Below, piece by piece: positions 1 to 5,901 of a stretch of DNA of 9,963 nt. A program made the position numbers and the translations under genes. The DNA is from Methanobacteriota archaeon (lineage in GTDB: Archaea; Hydrothermarchaeota; Hydrothermarchaeia; Hydrothermarchaeales; SZUA-236). The DNA is taken from the NCBI GenBank assembly GCA_003695745.1, contig RFHW01000118.1, positions 1 to 9,963 of the forward strand. The letters run 5' to 3'. The notes beneath the pieces were generated by a model, which was given only the letters and a program-made list of their open reading frames with translations, was not told where the DNA came from and did not search any database. Every line of letters begins with the position of its first letter. The stretch's first letter is position 1.

Positions 1-272
1 ACCGCGCCCGGGGCGAGGAAGAGGACAGGGGTAAAGGCCATGAAAAGACCAAGGAGAAGACCTGTCTCCCAGTATCTGAACTCTGCCCAGAATCCGTATC
101 GCTGGGCCACGTATTTGTGGGCGAGCTCGTGGGCGATGAAGGCTATGCCGAAGGTGATGAGCATGGTGATGAAACCGCTGAGGAGGGGGAGGCCAAAATG
201 GAGCGTAAGGGCCAGTGTTATGACGAAGAGGGCCACCACGATGTGATTGAGCTCGGTCCTGGAGAACCGCAT
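1..272 (-). CDS. Site-2-type (M50-like) membrane metalloprotease, N-terminal part
   Basis: The gene starts at 272 and runs off the left edge, so only the first 90 residues are seen. Residues 10-32 and 33-47 are hydrophobic membrane segments. The second runs straight into a zinc-binding HELAH motif (residues 48-52), followed by KYVAQRYG and a Trp/Phe-rich stretch, then another hydrophobic segment at 71-88. A HExxH motif at the end of a transmembrane helix is the hallmark of M50 / site-2 proteases, which cut substrates within or next to the membrane. The third zinc ligand, expected much further on, lies outside the window. The ATG follows the TraB-family stop codon by 2 bases and is preceded by a good ribosome binding site (GGGAGGTC, 288-281), so the two genes are very probably one operon. 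The substrate is unknown. Confidence 0.8.
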   Translation of the reverse strand, partial: MRFSRTELNHIVVALFVITLALTLHFGLPLLSGFITMLITFGIAFIAHELAHKYVAQRYGFWAEFRYWETGLLLGLFMAFTPVLFLAPGA

Positions 273-274
273 AT

Positions 275-1399
275 CTAGAAGACCTCCCTTAGCATGGGGA
301 TCAAGACCTTGGGTATGAATGTGAATGTGCCTATGGTGCTTCCCAGGTTTGCCAGGGCCGTTACAAGGAGCACCCTGAAGGCCCTGTTGTTGTAGAGCTC
401 ACGGTACCCTGAGATCTGGAACATCTCCTTCACATCGCCCACCGTGGTCCGCCGTACCTTCGCCTCGGTGACACCTGCGAACCATCCTGCGGCTAGAAGG
501 GGGTTGAGAGAGGTGAGCGGGGCCGCTGCCATGCCCACCAGTATGGACAGGGGGTGTCCCCGCGCCAGGAGGATGCCTGCGCCGGTGGGTATGGAGTGAT
601 AGAGGATCCACAGCAGGAGCGAGCCCTCGATGCTCAGGCCATTGTAAAAGGCGAGTATGAAGGATCCGATTATCATCGCCGGGATACCGTATTTCAGCGC
701 CGTAAGGAGAGGGCTTTTCTTCCGGGTCTCAAGCTCGGAGAGGTCTGGGATGGTCTCAGGCCTTTCCAAAAACCCTTCAATGCCCTTTTTATGCCCGGCC
801 CCCACCACTGCAAGGATTTTGTCATGGGTCTTTGAGAGCTGGAGCAACCTGGCGGCCATATAGGCGTCTCTCTCTGTCACAAGGCCTTTGTAGAGTGATG
901 GAGCAGCGCTTTTAAGCTCCTCCAGGATGTCTGCAAGGTTCTCCTCCTTCTTCATCTCCTCAATATCTATGTCCTCGCCTTTTCTGAAGAGGCCCACGAT
1001 GACCTCCTTTCCAAGGCGCAGCTTCTCCAGAAGCCCCATGCCGCCGATGGCCCTTGAAAGGGTTGTCTTTATGTCCCTGTCTATAAGGGCCACGTCGCTC
1101 CCGATCTCCCTTGCCGTGTCAATGGCGACAAGCATCTCCCGCCCAGGCTTTATTCCCATCTCCTCGCCTATCCGCCTCTGGAGAAAGGAGAGGAGCATGT
1201 TCACGATGAAGAGGAGGGAGTTGCCGGACCTTATCATGTCAACGACAGGGATGTCCCTCTGATCCAGGAGACCTTCATATCTGCTCCTGCAAAGCTCCAC
1301 CGCCACCACCTCAGGCCTCCTCTCAAGGATCTCCCTTCTCACCTCTTCAACGCTCTCCCTGGACACATGGGCTGTTCCGATTATATGGATCATATGCAT
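275..1399 (-). CDS. TraB/PrgY-family protein with C-terminal membrane domain
   Basis: This 374-residue protein has the two-part layout of archaeal TraB-family proteins (TraB/GumN/PrgY, related to pheromone-shutdown proteins). The N-terminal domain (about 1-225) shows GTAH at 8-11, VELC at 34-37, an ERDAYMAARL stretch at 176-185 and a VVGAGH motif at 198-203, the usual conserved histidine and acidic positions. The C-terminal part has about four hydrophobic segments (near 231-255, 259-277, 283-308 and 340-370) and should sit in the membrane. The superfamily is thought to be related to metal-dependent peptidases or hydrolases, but archaeal members have no proven reaction. The start at 1399 fits a TTTAT box about 24 bases upstream and a leaderless transcript; a second ATG two codons later is the alternative. 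It leads an operon with the site-2-type protease. Confidence 0.85.
   Translation of the reverse strand: MHMIHIIGTAHVSRESVEEVRREILERRPEVVAVELCRSRYEGLLDQRDIPVVDMIRSGNSLLFIVNMLLSFLQRRIGEEMGIKPGREMLVAIDTAREIGSDVALIDRDIKTTLSRAIGGMGLLEKLRLGKEVIVGLFRKGEDIDIEEMKKEENLADILEELKSAAPSLYKGLVTERDAYMAARLLQLSKTHDKILAVVGAGHKKGIEGFLERPETIPDLSELETRKKSPLLTALKYGIPAMIIGSFILAFYNGLSIEGSLLLWILYHSIPTGAGILLARGHPLSILVGMAAAPLTSLNPLLAAGWFAGVTEAKVRRTTVGDVKEMFQISGYRELYNNRAFRVLLVTALANLGSTIGTFTFIPKVLIPMLREVF
281..288 (-). promoter_or_regulatory. Ribosome binding site of the M50-like gene
   Basis: On the minus strand the sequence reads GGGAGGTC, matching the archaeal 16S rRNA tail, 8 bases before the ATG at 272. It lies inside the last codons of the TraB-family gene, supporting translation of both genes from one transcript. 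Confidence 0.7.
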
Positions 1400-1435
1400 G
1401 AACTGTTAAATACTAACATGATAAACCTTACCCCT
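1400..1435. promoter_or_regulatory. Compact bidirectional promoter between TraB-family gene and mfnB
   Basis: The 36 bases between the two divergent start codons contain a TATA-like box for each direction. TTAAATAC (1406-1413) is centred about 26 bases before the mfnB ATG. On the other strand GTTTAT (centred near 1423) is about 24 bases before the TraB-family ATG. Both spacings place transcription starts at or next to the start codons, so both messages are probably leaderless. No Shine-Dalgarno sequence is present before either gene, which agrees with this. Confidence 0.6.
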
Positions 1436-2134
1436 ATGAAGCTGCTCATAAGCCCGGCAGATGTTGAGGAGGCGCAGGCTGCGGTGGAAGGCGGCGCCGA
1501 CATAATCGATGTGAAGAACCCTGCGGAAGGCTCTCTTGGCGCAAGCTTCCCCTGGGTTGTGAAAGGGATCCGGCGTTCCATTCCAGCGGATGTTGAGGTG
1601 AGCGCAACCCTGGGCGACCTGGACGGCCGTCCGGGCTTTGCCTCCCTTGCCGCCCATGGCCTTGCCAGCATGGACGTTGACTACATCAAGGCAGGTCTTC
1701 TCGTCTCCACAAAAGGGGAATCCCAGAGGCTTGCCGCATCCATAGTGAGGGCAGCAAAGGACCGGGGATGCCGGGTGATCCTCGCAGGCTATGGCGACCA
1801 CAGGGACATCGGCTCCGTAGATCCCCTCGCCCTCCCCGAGGTTGCCGTGGCCGCAGGGGCTGATGGCGTGATGGTAGACACATATTCAAAAAAAGGCTCC
1901 ACACTCTTTGACCATATGGGTATGGAAGAGCTGGAAAGATTTATAGAGGATGCCCGCAGACAGGGGCTTGCCGTTGCGCTGGCAGGCTCGCTGCGCACAG
2001 ATCACATAGCAAAGCTTAAAGACCTGAAACCAGATATAATAGGGGTGAGAGGCGCTGTCTGCAGAGGCAGCGACCGCCTCAAAGGAAGGATAGACAGAGA
2101 GAAGGTCAGAGACTTCAAAAGGAGATTGAGATAA
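1436..2134 (+). CDS. mfnB: (5-formylfuran-3-yl)methyl phosphate synthase MfnB
   Basis: MfnB makes 4-(hydroxymethyl)-2-furancarboxaldehyde phosphate from two glyceraldehyde-3-phosphate molecules, the first step toward the furan ring of methanofuran, the C1 carrier of methanogens and relatives. The 232-residue protein has the family start MKLLISP, the IDVKNPAEGSLGA block with K27 at the position of the reported Schiff-base lysine of the Methanocaldococcus enzyme, D148 and K152 in the DTYSKKGSTLFDH block (offset by three from the reported D151/K155), and a phosphate-binding IIGVRGAVCRG loop near 201-211. Length matches the family. An ATG 69 bases upstream is in frame, but I chose 1436 because it gives the family N-terminus and lies about 26 bases from a TATA box; the longer version would overlap the divergent TraB-family gene. 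A tRNA-Val gene follows one base after the stop. Confidence 0.93.
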   Translation: MKLLISPADVEEAQAAVEGGADIIDVKNPAEGSLGASFPWVVKGIRRSIPADVEVSATLGDLDGRPGFASLAAHGLASMDVDYIKAGLLVSTKGESQRLAASIVRAAKDRGCRVILAGYGDHRDIGSVDPLALPEVAVAAGADGVMVDTYSKKGSTLFDHMGMEELERFIEDARRQGLAVALAGSLRTDHIAKLKDLKPDIIGVRGAVCRGSDRLKGRIDREKVRDFKRRLR

Positions 2135-2135
2135 G

Positions 2136-2208
2136 GGGCGTGTGGTCTAGCGGTTATGACATCGCCTTCACACGGCGAGGATCCCCAGTTCGAATCTGGG
2201 CACGCCCA
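2136..2208 (+). tRNA. tRNA-Val (anticodon CAC)
   Basis: The 73-base cloverleaf is complete. The acceptor stem is GGGCGTG paired with CACGCCC, discriminator A2208. The anticodon stem TCGCC/GGCGA encloses the loop TTCACAC with anticodon CAC. The T arm is CCCAG-TTCGAAT-CTGGG. One D-stem pair (13-22) is T-T. CCA is not encoded (the next bases are CT), so it must be added enzymatically. No intron is present. It starts one base after the mfnB stop codon and no TATA box is evident at the expected distance upstream, so it is probably transcribed together with mfnB and released by RNase P. It reads GUG codons. Confidence 0.97.
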
Positions 2209-2210
2209 CT

Positions 2211-2220
2211 TCACTTTTTT
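2211..2220 (+). terminator. T-rich terminator after the mfnB-tRNA-Val unit
   Basis: Three bases after the tRNA the plus strand carries TCACTTTTTT, a run of six T. Oligo-T tracts without a hairpin are the usual archaeal intrinsic terminators, and the position fits the end of a tRNA transcript. Confidence 0.5.
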
Positions 2221-2318
2221 GCAGAATCCGTCTCGTCACCTTGAAATTTGAGAGCAGGATTTTACCGGAGCGAATGTTAAAATATGTTCCTGGATGTACC
2301 CATTTTTGGTAAGTCATC

Positions 2319-2330
2319 TTTATTAAATAT
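2319..2330 (+). promoter_or_regulatory. TATA box of the response regulator gene at 2371
   Basis: TTTATTAAATAT is a strong archaeal TATA box. Transcription would start near 2347-2350, giving a short leader that contains GGGAG (2359-2363) seven bases before the ATG at 2371. This argues against the in-frame ATG at 2284, which lies upstream of the box. Confidence 0.55.
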
Positions 2331-2370
2331 GCTGAAGATACCAGATATATTGTGCTGTGGGAGCCGGTCC

Positions 2371-2853
2371 ATGGAGAAGACATACCCAGTGGATGGAGAC
2401 ACGACGACCATCAGGTCAGATTCAGGGACGGTGGAGCTTCGGCAGGTGAGAGAAGGCCTCTACAAGGTCTATGTGGGCAGCGACGGCCGGCGCATCCTCC
2501 TTGTAGATGACGAGGCTGACCTGCGCACCGTCTACGGGAAGATGCTTGAGAAGGCGGGATATGAGGTCATCACTGCCGTGGACGGGGAGGACGCGCTGGA
2601 GAAGGTGGAGAGGCATAAACCCCATCTTGTGATCCTGGACATAATGATGCCAGGCATGAGCGGATGGGATCTTGCAAGGAGGATAAAGGAGAGCGCCGGA
2701 TCCAGAGAGCTGCCCATCATCGCGCTCTCTGTGAAATCAGATATCAATGCCAAGATGACGAGCGCCCAGTCAGGGGTGCAGCGGCACCTTGCAAAACCGA
2801 TTTCACAGGCGGAGCTGATCGGCACGGTGAGGACGATCCTCAACGATATGTAG
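2371..2853 (+). CDS. Response regulator receiver protein with N-terminal extension
   Basis: The 160-residue protein has a receiver (REC) domain from about residue 41 to the end. It carries the acidic pair D46-D47, the phospho-acceptor D90 in LDIMMPG, S120 after the fourth strand and K142 in LAKPI, the full set needed for phosphotransfer. No DNA-binding or enzymatic output domain follows, so it probably acts by protein contact. The first 40 residues are an extra hydrophilic segment rich in Asp, Thr and Val, with a pattern suggesting short beta strands, and I do not recognise it. I placed the start at 2371 on the strength of the TATA box at 2319-2330 and a GGGAG ribosome binding site; an in-frame ATG 29 codons earlier precedes the box. 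It ends 10 bases from the convergent second regulator. No histidine kinase is in the window. Confidence 0.85.
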   Translation: MEKTYPVDGDTTTIRSDSGTVELRQVREGLYKVYVGSDGRRILLVDDEADLRTVYGKMLEKAGYEVITAVDGEDALEKVERHKPHLVILDIMMPGMSGWDLARRIKESAGSRELPIIALSVKSDINAKMTSAQSGVQRHLAKPISQAELIGTVRTILNDM

Positions 2854-2863
2854 TCAGAAAACC

Positions 2864-3250
2864 CTATGCTGCTGCGCCCTTGGAAGGCGAGAGCACGGCG
2901 TCTATGGTATGGAGGATCTCCTCTGTGGTGGCCGGTTTGCCGATGTGGGCCGTGGCCTTTGCATAGGTGAGGCTCTTCTCTATAGAGTCTTTGCTGGTCC
3001 GCACAGTGAGCATGACAACAGGTATGTCCCTGGTCTCCTCATCCGACTTCAGGGCCTTGGACACCTCCCAGCCGTTTGGCCCGGGCATCATGATATCGAG
3101 CAGCACCAGATCCGGCCTCTCCTTCTTTGCAAGGGTAAGGACATCGTTTCCGCTGTAGGTCACGATCGTTTCATGCCCGTTTCTTTCAAGGAGCTTCTTC
3201 ACCAGATAGACTATATCCGGCTCATCGTCTGCAAAGAGTATCTTAGCCAT
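2864..3250 (-). CDS. Stand-alone response regulator receiver protein
   Basis: This 128-residue protein is one receiver domain. The acidic pair is D8-D9, the phospho-acceptor D52 lies in LLDIMMPG, T82 is the switch threonine and K105 in HIGKP is the conserved lysine, so it should accept phosphate from a histidine kinase. No output domain is present; the tail after residue 118 is a short Ala/Ser/Lys stretch. Single-domain regulators of this kind are common in methanogen-related archaea, where they work as phosphorelay intermediates or switch proteins. A TATA box at 3299-3307 on the minus strand supports the start at 3250. It is convergent with the other regulator and shares the DIMMPG-x2-GW block with it, which may point to an old duplication. 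Confidence 0.9.
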   Translation of the reverse strand: MAKILFADDEPDIVYLVKKLLERNGHETIVTYSGNDVLTLAKKERPDLVLLDIMMPGPNGWEVSKALKSDEETRDIPVVMLTVRTSKDSIEKSLTYAKATAHIGKPATTEEILHTIDAVLSPSKGAAA

Positions 3251-3298
3251 CCATTATCCCTTTACTTTACACCTGTTATTGGACTAATCTGATTTTCC

Positions 3299-3307
3299 TA
3301 TATAAAT
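3299..3307 (-). promoter_or_regulatory. TATA box of the minus-strand response regulator
   Basis: The minus strand reads GAAAG followed by ATTTATATA, a BRE-like purine patch and a strong TATA box. Transcription would start near 3275, leaving a leader of about 25 bases before the ATG at 3250. An 8-base direct repeat, ATTGGACT, lies on both sides of the box (3278-3285 and 3313-3320). Confidence 0.6.
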
Positions 3308-3342
3308 CTTTCATTGGACTGTGTTCCGGGCTTTGCGCCAGT

Positions 3343-3382
3343 AAAAGCTATATGCAACGAAGGCTTAATTAGGTGGCAGGAG
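3343..3382 (+). promoter_or_regulatory. Promoter and ribosome binding site of the iron-sulfur/FrhB operon
   Basis: A weak TATA-like stretch, AAAGCTATATGC (3343-3354), would start transcription near 3374. The ribosome binding site AGGAG (3378-3382) is 9 bases before the ATG at 3392. With the minus-strand promoter nearby, the 141-base gap 3251-3391 is a divergent promoter region. Confidence 0.4.
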
Positions 3383-3391
3383 ACCGATTGA

Positions 3392-3685
3392 ATGGACCTT
3401 GACCTTTCTTCAGCTGCCCTTGAGAACTGCATTTACTGCGGGGCCTGCTTCAGGTACTGCGTCCTTGGCGCATATAACGAGCTTGACGGCATGGAGCTGA
3501 AGGCGCTTGTGGCGGGGGTGACAAGGATTGCGAGGAAGGGTTATCGGCCTGAGAAGGACGGCAGGATAAAGGAGCTTTTAGACCGCTGCACCCTGCAGGG
3601 CTACTGCAACAAGGTATGTCCTGCCATGGTAAATCCCCTTGTGAGGAACAGGGTGGCGAAAAAGAGGATTGAGGAAGAGAGATGA
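3392..3685 (+). CDS. Small iron-sulfur protein, SdhB/HdrC-type helical ferredoxin domain
   Basis: This 97-residue protein consists of one alpha-helical ferredoxin domain. It has seven cysteines: C13-x2-C16-x2-C19-x3-C23 and then C66-x5-C72-x3-C76-Pro. HdrC proteins, the usual label for such a gene, carry two C-x2-C-x2-C-x3-C sets; here Gln69 stands where the second cysteine of the second set would be. The layout instead matches the C-terminal domain of succinate dehydrogenase B subunits, in which the cysteines hold one [4Fe-4S] and one [3Fe-4S] cluster, including the CP-x3-NP sequence after the last cysteine. It should carry electrons between a flavoprotein and a further partner. It is coupled to the FrhB-like gene by an ATGA overlap. 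There is no signal peptide or membrane segment, so the protein is cytoplasmic. The family assignment is firm; the cluster types are inferred. Confidence 0.85.
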   Translation: MDLDLSSAALENCIYCGACFRYCVLGAYNELDGMELKALVAGVTRIARKGYRPEKDGRIKELLDRCTLQGYCNKVCPAMVNPLVRNRVAKKRIEEER

Positions 3686-4713
3686 CAGATTATACCGATC
3701 TGAAGAGAGAGGTGTGGGACCGGGACCGCTGCTCAGGCTGCGGCGCCTGCGCTGGCTCCTGTCCATTGGAGGCCCTTCACTTCAGGGGCGATGACAACCC
3801 GCTCTTCGACGGCCTCTGCTCGAAATGCGGCGTCTGCTACAGCGTCTGCCCCCGGACAGATAGTGAGACCTCGGTGGGTGTGAGCAGGGCGCCTGAGAAC
3901 AGCGACAACATCGGCCCCTACATTGGCAGGTATTTTGCGAGGTCCTCTGACTTCCAGATAATCAAGCGGGCCCAGGGCTTTGGCGTGGTCACCTCGGTGC
4001 TCAAATACGTCCTGGAAGAGGGGGTTGTGGATGCGGCCATCGTGGTCACTGCCGACATATTCATGAACACCCGCCCCATGATCGCAAGGAACTTTGCAGA
4101 TGTGAGGAAGAGCGCCAAGGTGAAGTATATCTGGGCGCCTGTGCTCTCCAAGCTTCGGGAGGCCGTGCTCGACGAGTCCATAGACTCGATCGCTGTTGTT
4201 GGTGTGCCCTGCGCTATACAGGCGCTTGAGATGATCAGCCGGAGCAAGCTCAAGCTCTATCAGAAGAAGCTCAAGCTCCGCATCGGCCTCTTCTGCTGGG
4301 AGATATTCCGCCATATCCTGATCTCTGAGATGATACACAAGGAGCTTCAGCTTGACATCGACCCACGGCGTATCTGGATGTTCGACATCCGCAAGCGAAA
4401 GCTTGTGGTGGAGCTTATGGACAGCACCGAATACCATATCCCCCTTGAGACGGCGTCGAGGTATGCGAGAAAGGGCTGCAACTACTGCGTGGACTTCACC
4501 TCTGAGTGGAGCGATCTGAGCGTGGGGAACGCCGGCGCGCCCAAGGACTTCCTCTCGGTGGTCACGAGGACAGAGCTTGGCGATGGCATCATAAAGGACA
4601 TGATTGAGAAGGGTCTTCTCGTCACAGACAGCTTCGATGAATCGGTCTTCTCCCTTGCAGAGAGGGTGAACAAAAAGAAGAAAGAGAGGATCAGGAACTT
4701 CAAATCGGGTTGA
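3682..4713 (+). CDS. FrhB-like coenzyme F420 oxidoreductase with 2[4Fe-4S] N-terminus
   Basis: FrhB-family proteins bind FAD and exchange hydride with coenzyme F420. This 343-residue member starts with a bacterial-type ferredoxin domain: C17, C20, C23, C27 and C46, C49, C52, C56, each set C-x2-C-x2-C-x3-CP. The FrhB N-terminal domain follows (about 75-160, with RAQGFGVVTSVLKYVLEEG), then the FrhB C-terminal domain (about 165-310). C177 in VPCA, C205 in GLFCWE and C266/C269 in GCNYC probably hold a third [4Fe-4S] cluster near the flavin. The fusion of ferredoxin and FrhB resembles FpoF/FqoF and related F420H2 dehydrogenase subunits. No hydrogenase, formate dehydrogenase or Fpo membrane subunits are nearby; the only partner is the small iron-sulfur protein, whose stop codon overlaps this start (ATGA). 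The electron acceptor or donor is therefore unknown. Confidence 0.88.
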   Translation: MTDYTDLKREVWDRDRCSGCGACAGSCPLEALHFRGDDNPLFDGLCSKCGVCYSVCPRTDSETSVGVSRAPENSDNIGPYIGRYFARSSDFQIIKRAQGFGVVTSVLKYVLEEGVVDAAIVVTADIFMNTRPMIARNFADVRKSAKVKYIWAPVLSKLREAVLDESIDSIAVVGVPCAIQALEMISRSKLKLYQKKLKLRIGLFCWEIFRHILISEMIHKELQLDIDPRRIWMFDIRKRKLVVELMDSTEYHIPLETASRYARKGCNYCVDFTSEWSDLSVGNAGAPKDFLSVVTRTELGDGIIKDMIEKGLLVTDSFDESVFSLAERVNKKKKERIRNFKSG

Positions 4714-4720
4714 AGAAAAC

Positions 4721-4770
4721 ATTAAATACCCTTTGGCCACATCATAATATGCCATTGCGGGAGAAAGGAA
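4721..4770 (+). promoter_or_regulatory. Promoter and ribosome binding site before the membrane protein gene
   Basis: ATTAAATAC (4721-4729) is a TATA-like box directly after the FrhB-like stop codon. Transcription would start near 4750. A purine-rich GGGAGAAAGGAA stretch (4759-4770) precedes the ATG at 4775 and can serve as ribosome binding site. The membrane protein/DUF192 pair therefore looks like its own operon. Confidence 0.5.
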
Positions 4771-4774
4771 TACT

Positions 4775-5536
4775 ATGGAGGAAGAGGAAAAAGCTGAATC
4801 AGGCGGGGCCGGTGAAGAAAAAACAGGTGCAGCTGAGAAGGAGCCTGAGAGCGTTGCGCCTGCCCAGGAAAAACAGGCCGAGCCTGTGAAGCAGGCCAAG
4901 ACCGAGAGGGAGGGCCCAAGCCTCGGCTCAAGGATCAAGAACTGGATAATAATCATCCTCCTCCTGATGATACTCATCCCATCAGGGACCTATTGGATGT
5001 GGAAGTCAGGTGTGAAGGACCTCAAAGGCGATAACACATTCCTCATCGTTGTTCAGGATCAGGGTGTGGCAAAGGCCGGGAGCATCTACGACCTCTCGGC
5101 AAACAAGGCAGAGGTCATCAATGTGGAGGAGCTGCCTGCGGTGACAGACCTTGGTCTCTTCTACCGTGAGGCGTCCAAGAAAAAGAAGATCGACCGTCTC
5201 ATCGTGATCAGGGTCAGGACCGTTACAGAGCTTTCCACAGACCCCTTTCTGGAATATGGCGGTCATCAGCTGCCCTCTGATGACATCGGCGGCTATATTA
5301 CGGGCTCCTACTGGGATGCAGATCTCGCTGGCTCAGATCCGCCGTGGATGTTCCGGGCCAAGCTCCTCTCTAACTGGATCGAGCACTACAGCGACAAGAT
5401 CAAGGATGCGAGCTTCGGATCCCAGGTGTACACGACCCTTTTTGACGAATACAGGAGCGGCGGTGTGGTCGTCTATCCCCGCAACAGGGCCCTTCTCATA
5501 ATCAAATACGTGCCCCTTGAGAAGATCCTGCTATGA
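4775..5536 (+). CDS. Single-pass membrane protein of unknown function
   Basis: I do not recognise this 253-residue protein. Residues 1-48 are a low-complexity, highly charged stretch rich in Glu, Lys, Ala and Pro, expected to be disordered and cytoplasmic. Residues 57-76 form one strongly hydrophobic helix (Ile/Leu run ending in TYWMW). The remaining 177 residues form a soluble domain with alternating beta-type segments (for example NTFLIVVQDQ, RLIVIRVR and ALLIIKYV) and many charged residues; it has no cysteine. The likely topology is N-terminus inside with the C-terminal domain outside, by analogy with signal-anchor proteins, but this is inferred. Its stop codon overlaps the ATG of a DUF192 gene by four bases (ATGA), so the two are translated together and may act together. 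It has its own promoter after the FrhB-like gene. Confidence 0.8.
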   Translation: MEEEEKAESGGAGEEKTGAAEKEPESVAPAQEKQAEPVKQAKTEREGPSLGSRIKNWIIIILLLMILIPSGTYWMWKSGVKDLKGDNTFLIVVQDQGVAKAGSIYDLSANKAEVINVEELPAVTDLGLFYREASKKKKIDRLIVIRVRTVTELSTDPFLEYGGHQLPSDDIGGYITGSYWDADLAGSDPPWMFRAKLLSNWIEHYSDKIKDASFGSQVYTTLFDEYRSGGVVVYPRNRALLIIKYVPLEKILL

Positions 5537-5901
5537 TGGAGGTCTTCAGGGGAGGGGAGCTGGTCTGCCGGGCATCTGTTGCAGAGACCTTTCTCTCACG
5601 GCTGCGGGGCCTCATGCTCAGGGCCGAGCTGAAGCCTGAGGAGGGCCTTCTAATAGAGTACTCACCCCGTTTCAGGTCAAGGGCTGTTCACAGCATGTTC
5701 ATGCGCTTCCCCATAGACCTCGTCTTTCTTGACAGCGAGAAAAGGGTTGTGGACACAGCCACCCTCAGGCCATGGAGGTTCTATGATCCGGGGTGCGACT
5801 GCCGGTGGGTGCTTGAGCTGCAGGAGGGCGCTGTGGAGAAGAGGGGGATCAAAAAAGGAGACCTGCTCAGGTTCGAGATGTCAGAAAGGAAAAGGCGCTG
5901 A
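5533..5901 (+). CDS. DUF192 family protein
   Basis: The 122-residue protein shows all the landmarks of DUF192, a small beta-rich domain of unknown biochemical role: RLRGLM (23-28), EGLLIEY (37-43), the signature VHSMFMRFPIDLVFLD (52-67), Pro80-Trp81 in the middle, and the C-terminal VLELQEGAVEKRGIKKGD block (93-110). Many bacterial members carry a signal peptide; this one has none and begins directly with the domain, so by itself it would be cytoplasmic. The first ATG (5533) overlaps the stop codon of the preceding membrane protein; a second ATG at 5536 is equally possible and changes the protein by one residue. The last 35 bases overlap the end of the convergent M1-like peptidase gene. Confidence 0.9.
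   Translation: MMEVFRGGELVCRASVAETFLSRLRGLMLRAELKPEEGLLIEYSPRFRSRAVHSMFMRFPIDLVFLDSEKRVVDTATLRPWRFYDPGCDCRWVLELQEGAVEKRGIKKGDLLRFEMSERKRR

Noticed and set aside
1367..1435. N-terminal extension of 23 residues for MfnB.
   Set aside because: It overlaps the divergent TraB-family start and precedes the family N-terminus MKLLISP; the TATA box also lies inside it.
2168..2383. Minus-strand open frame ending in GVPRFELGILAV across the tRNA.
   Set aside because: The ending is the well-known antisense translation of a tRNA gene; there is no promoter or family match, so it is an artefact.
4246..4278. 12-base direct repeat AAGCTCAAGCTC (two copies, 21 bases apart) in the FrhB-like gene.
   Set aside because: It is in frame, encodes KLKL twice, and is likely a local coincidence of Lys/Leu codons within a normal domain, with no sign of a mobile or regulatory role.
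3733..4977. Long minus-strand open frame of 414 codons opposite the FrhB-like gene.
   Set aside because: The plus strand encodes clear iron-sulfur and FrhB motifs; the antisense frame is low-complexity and arises from the GC-rich codon bias.
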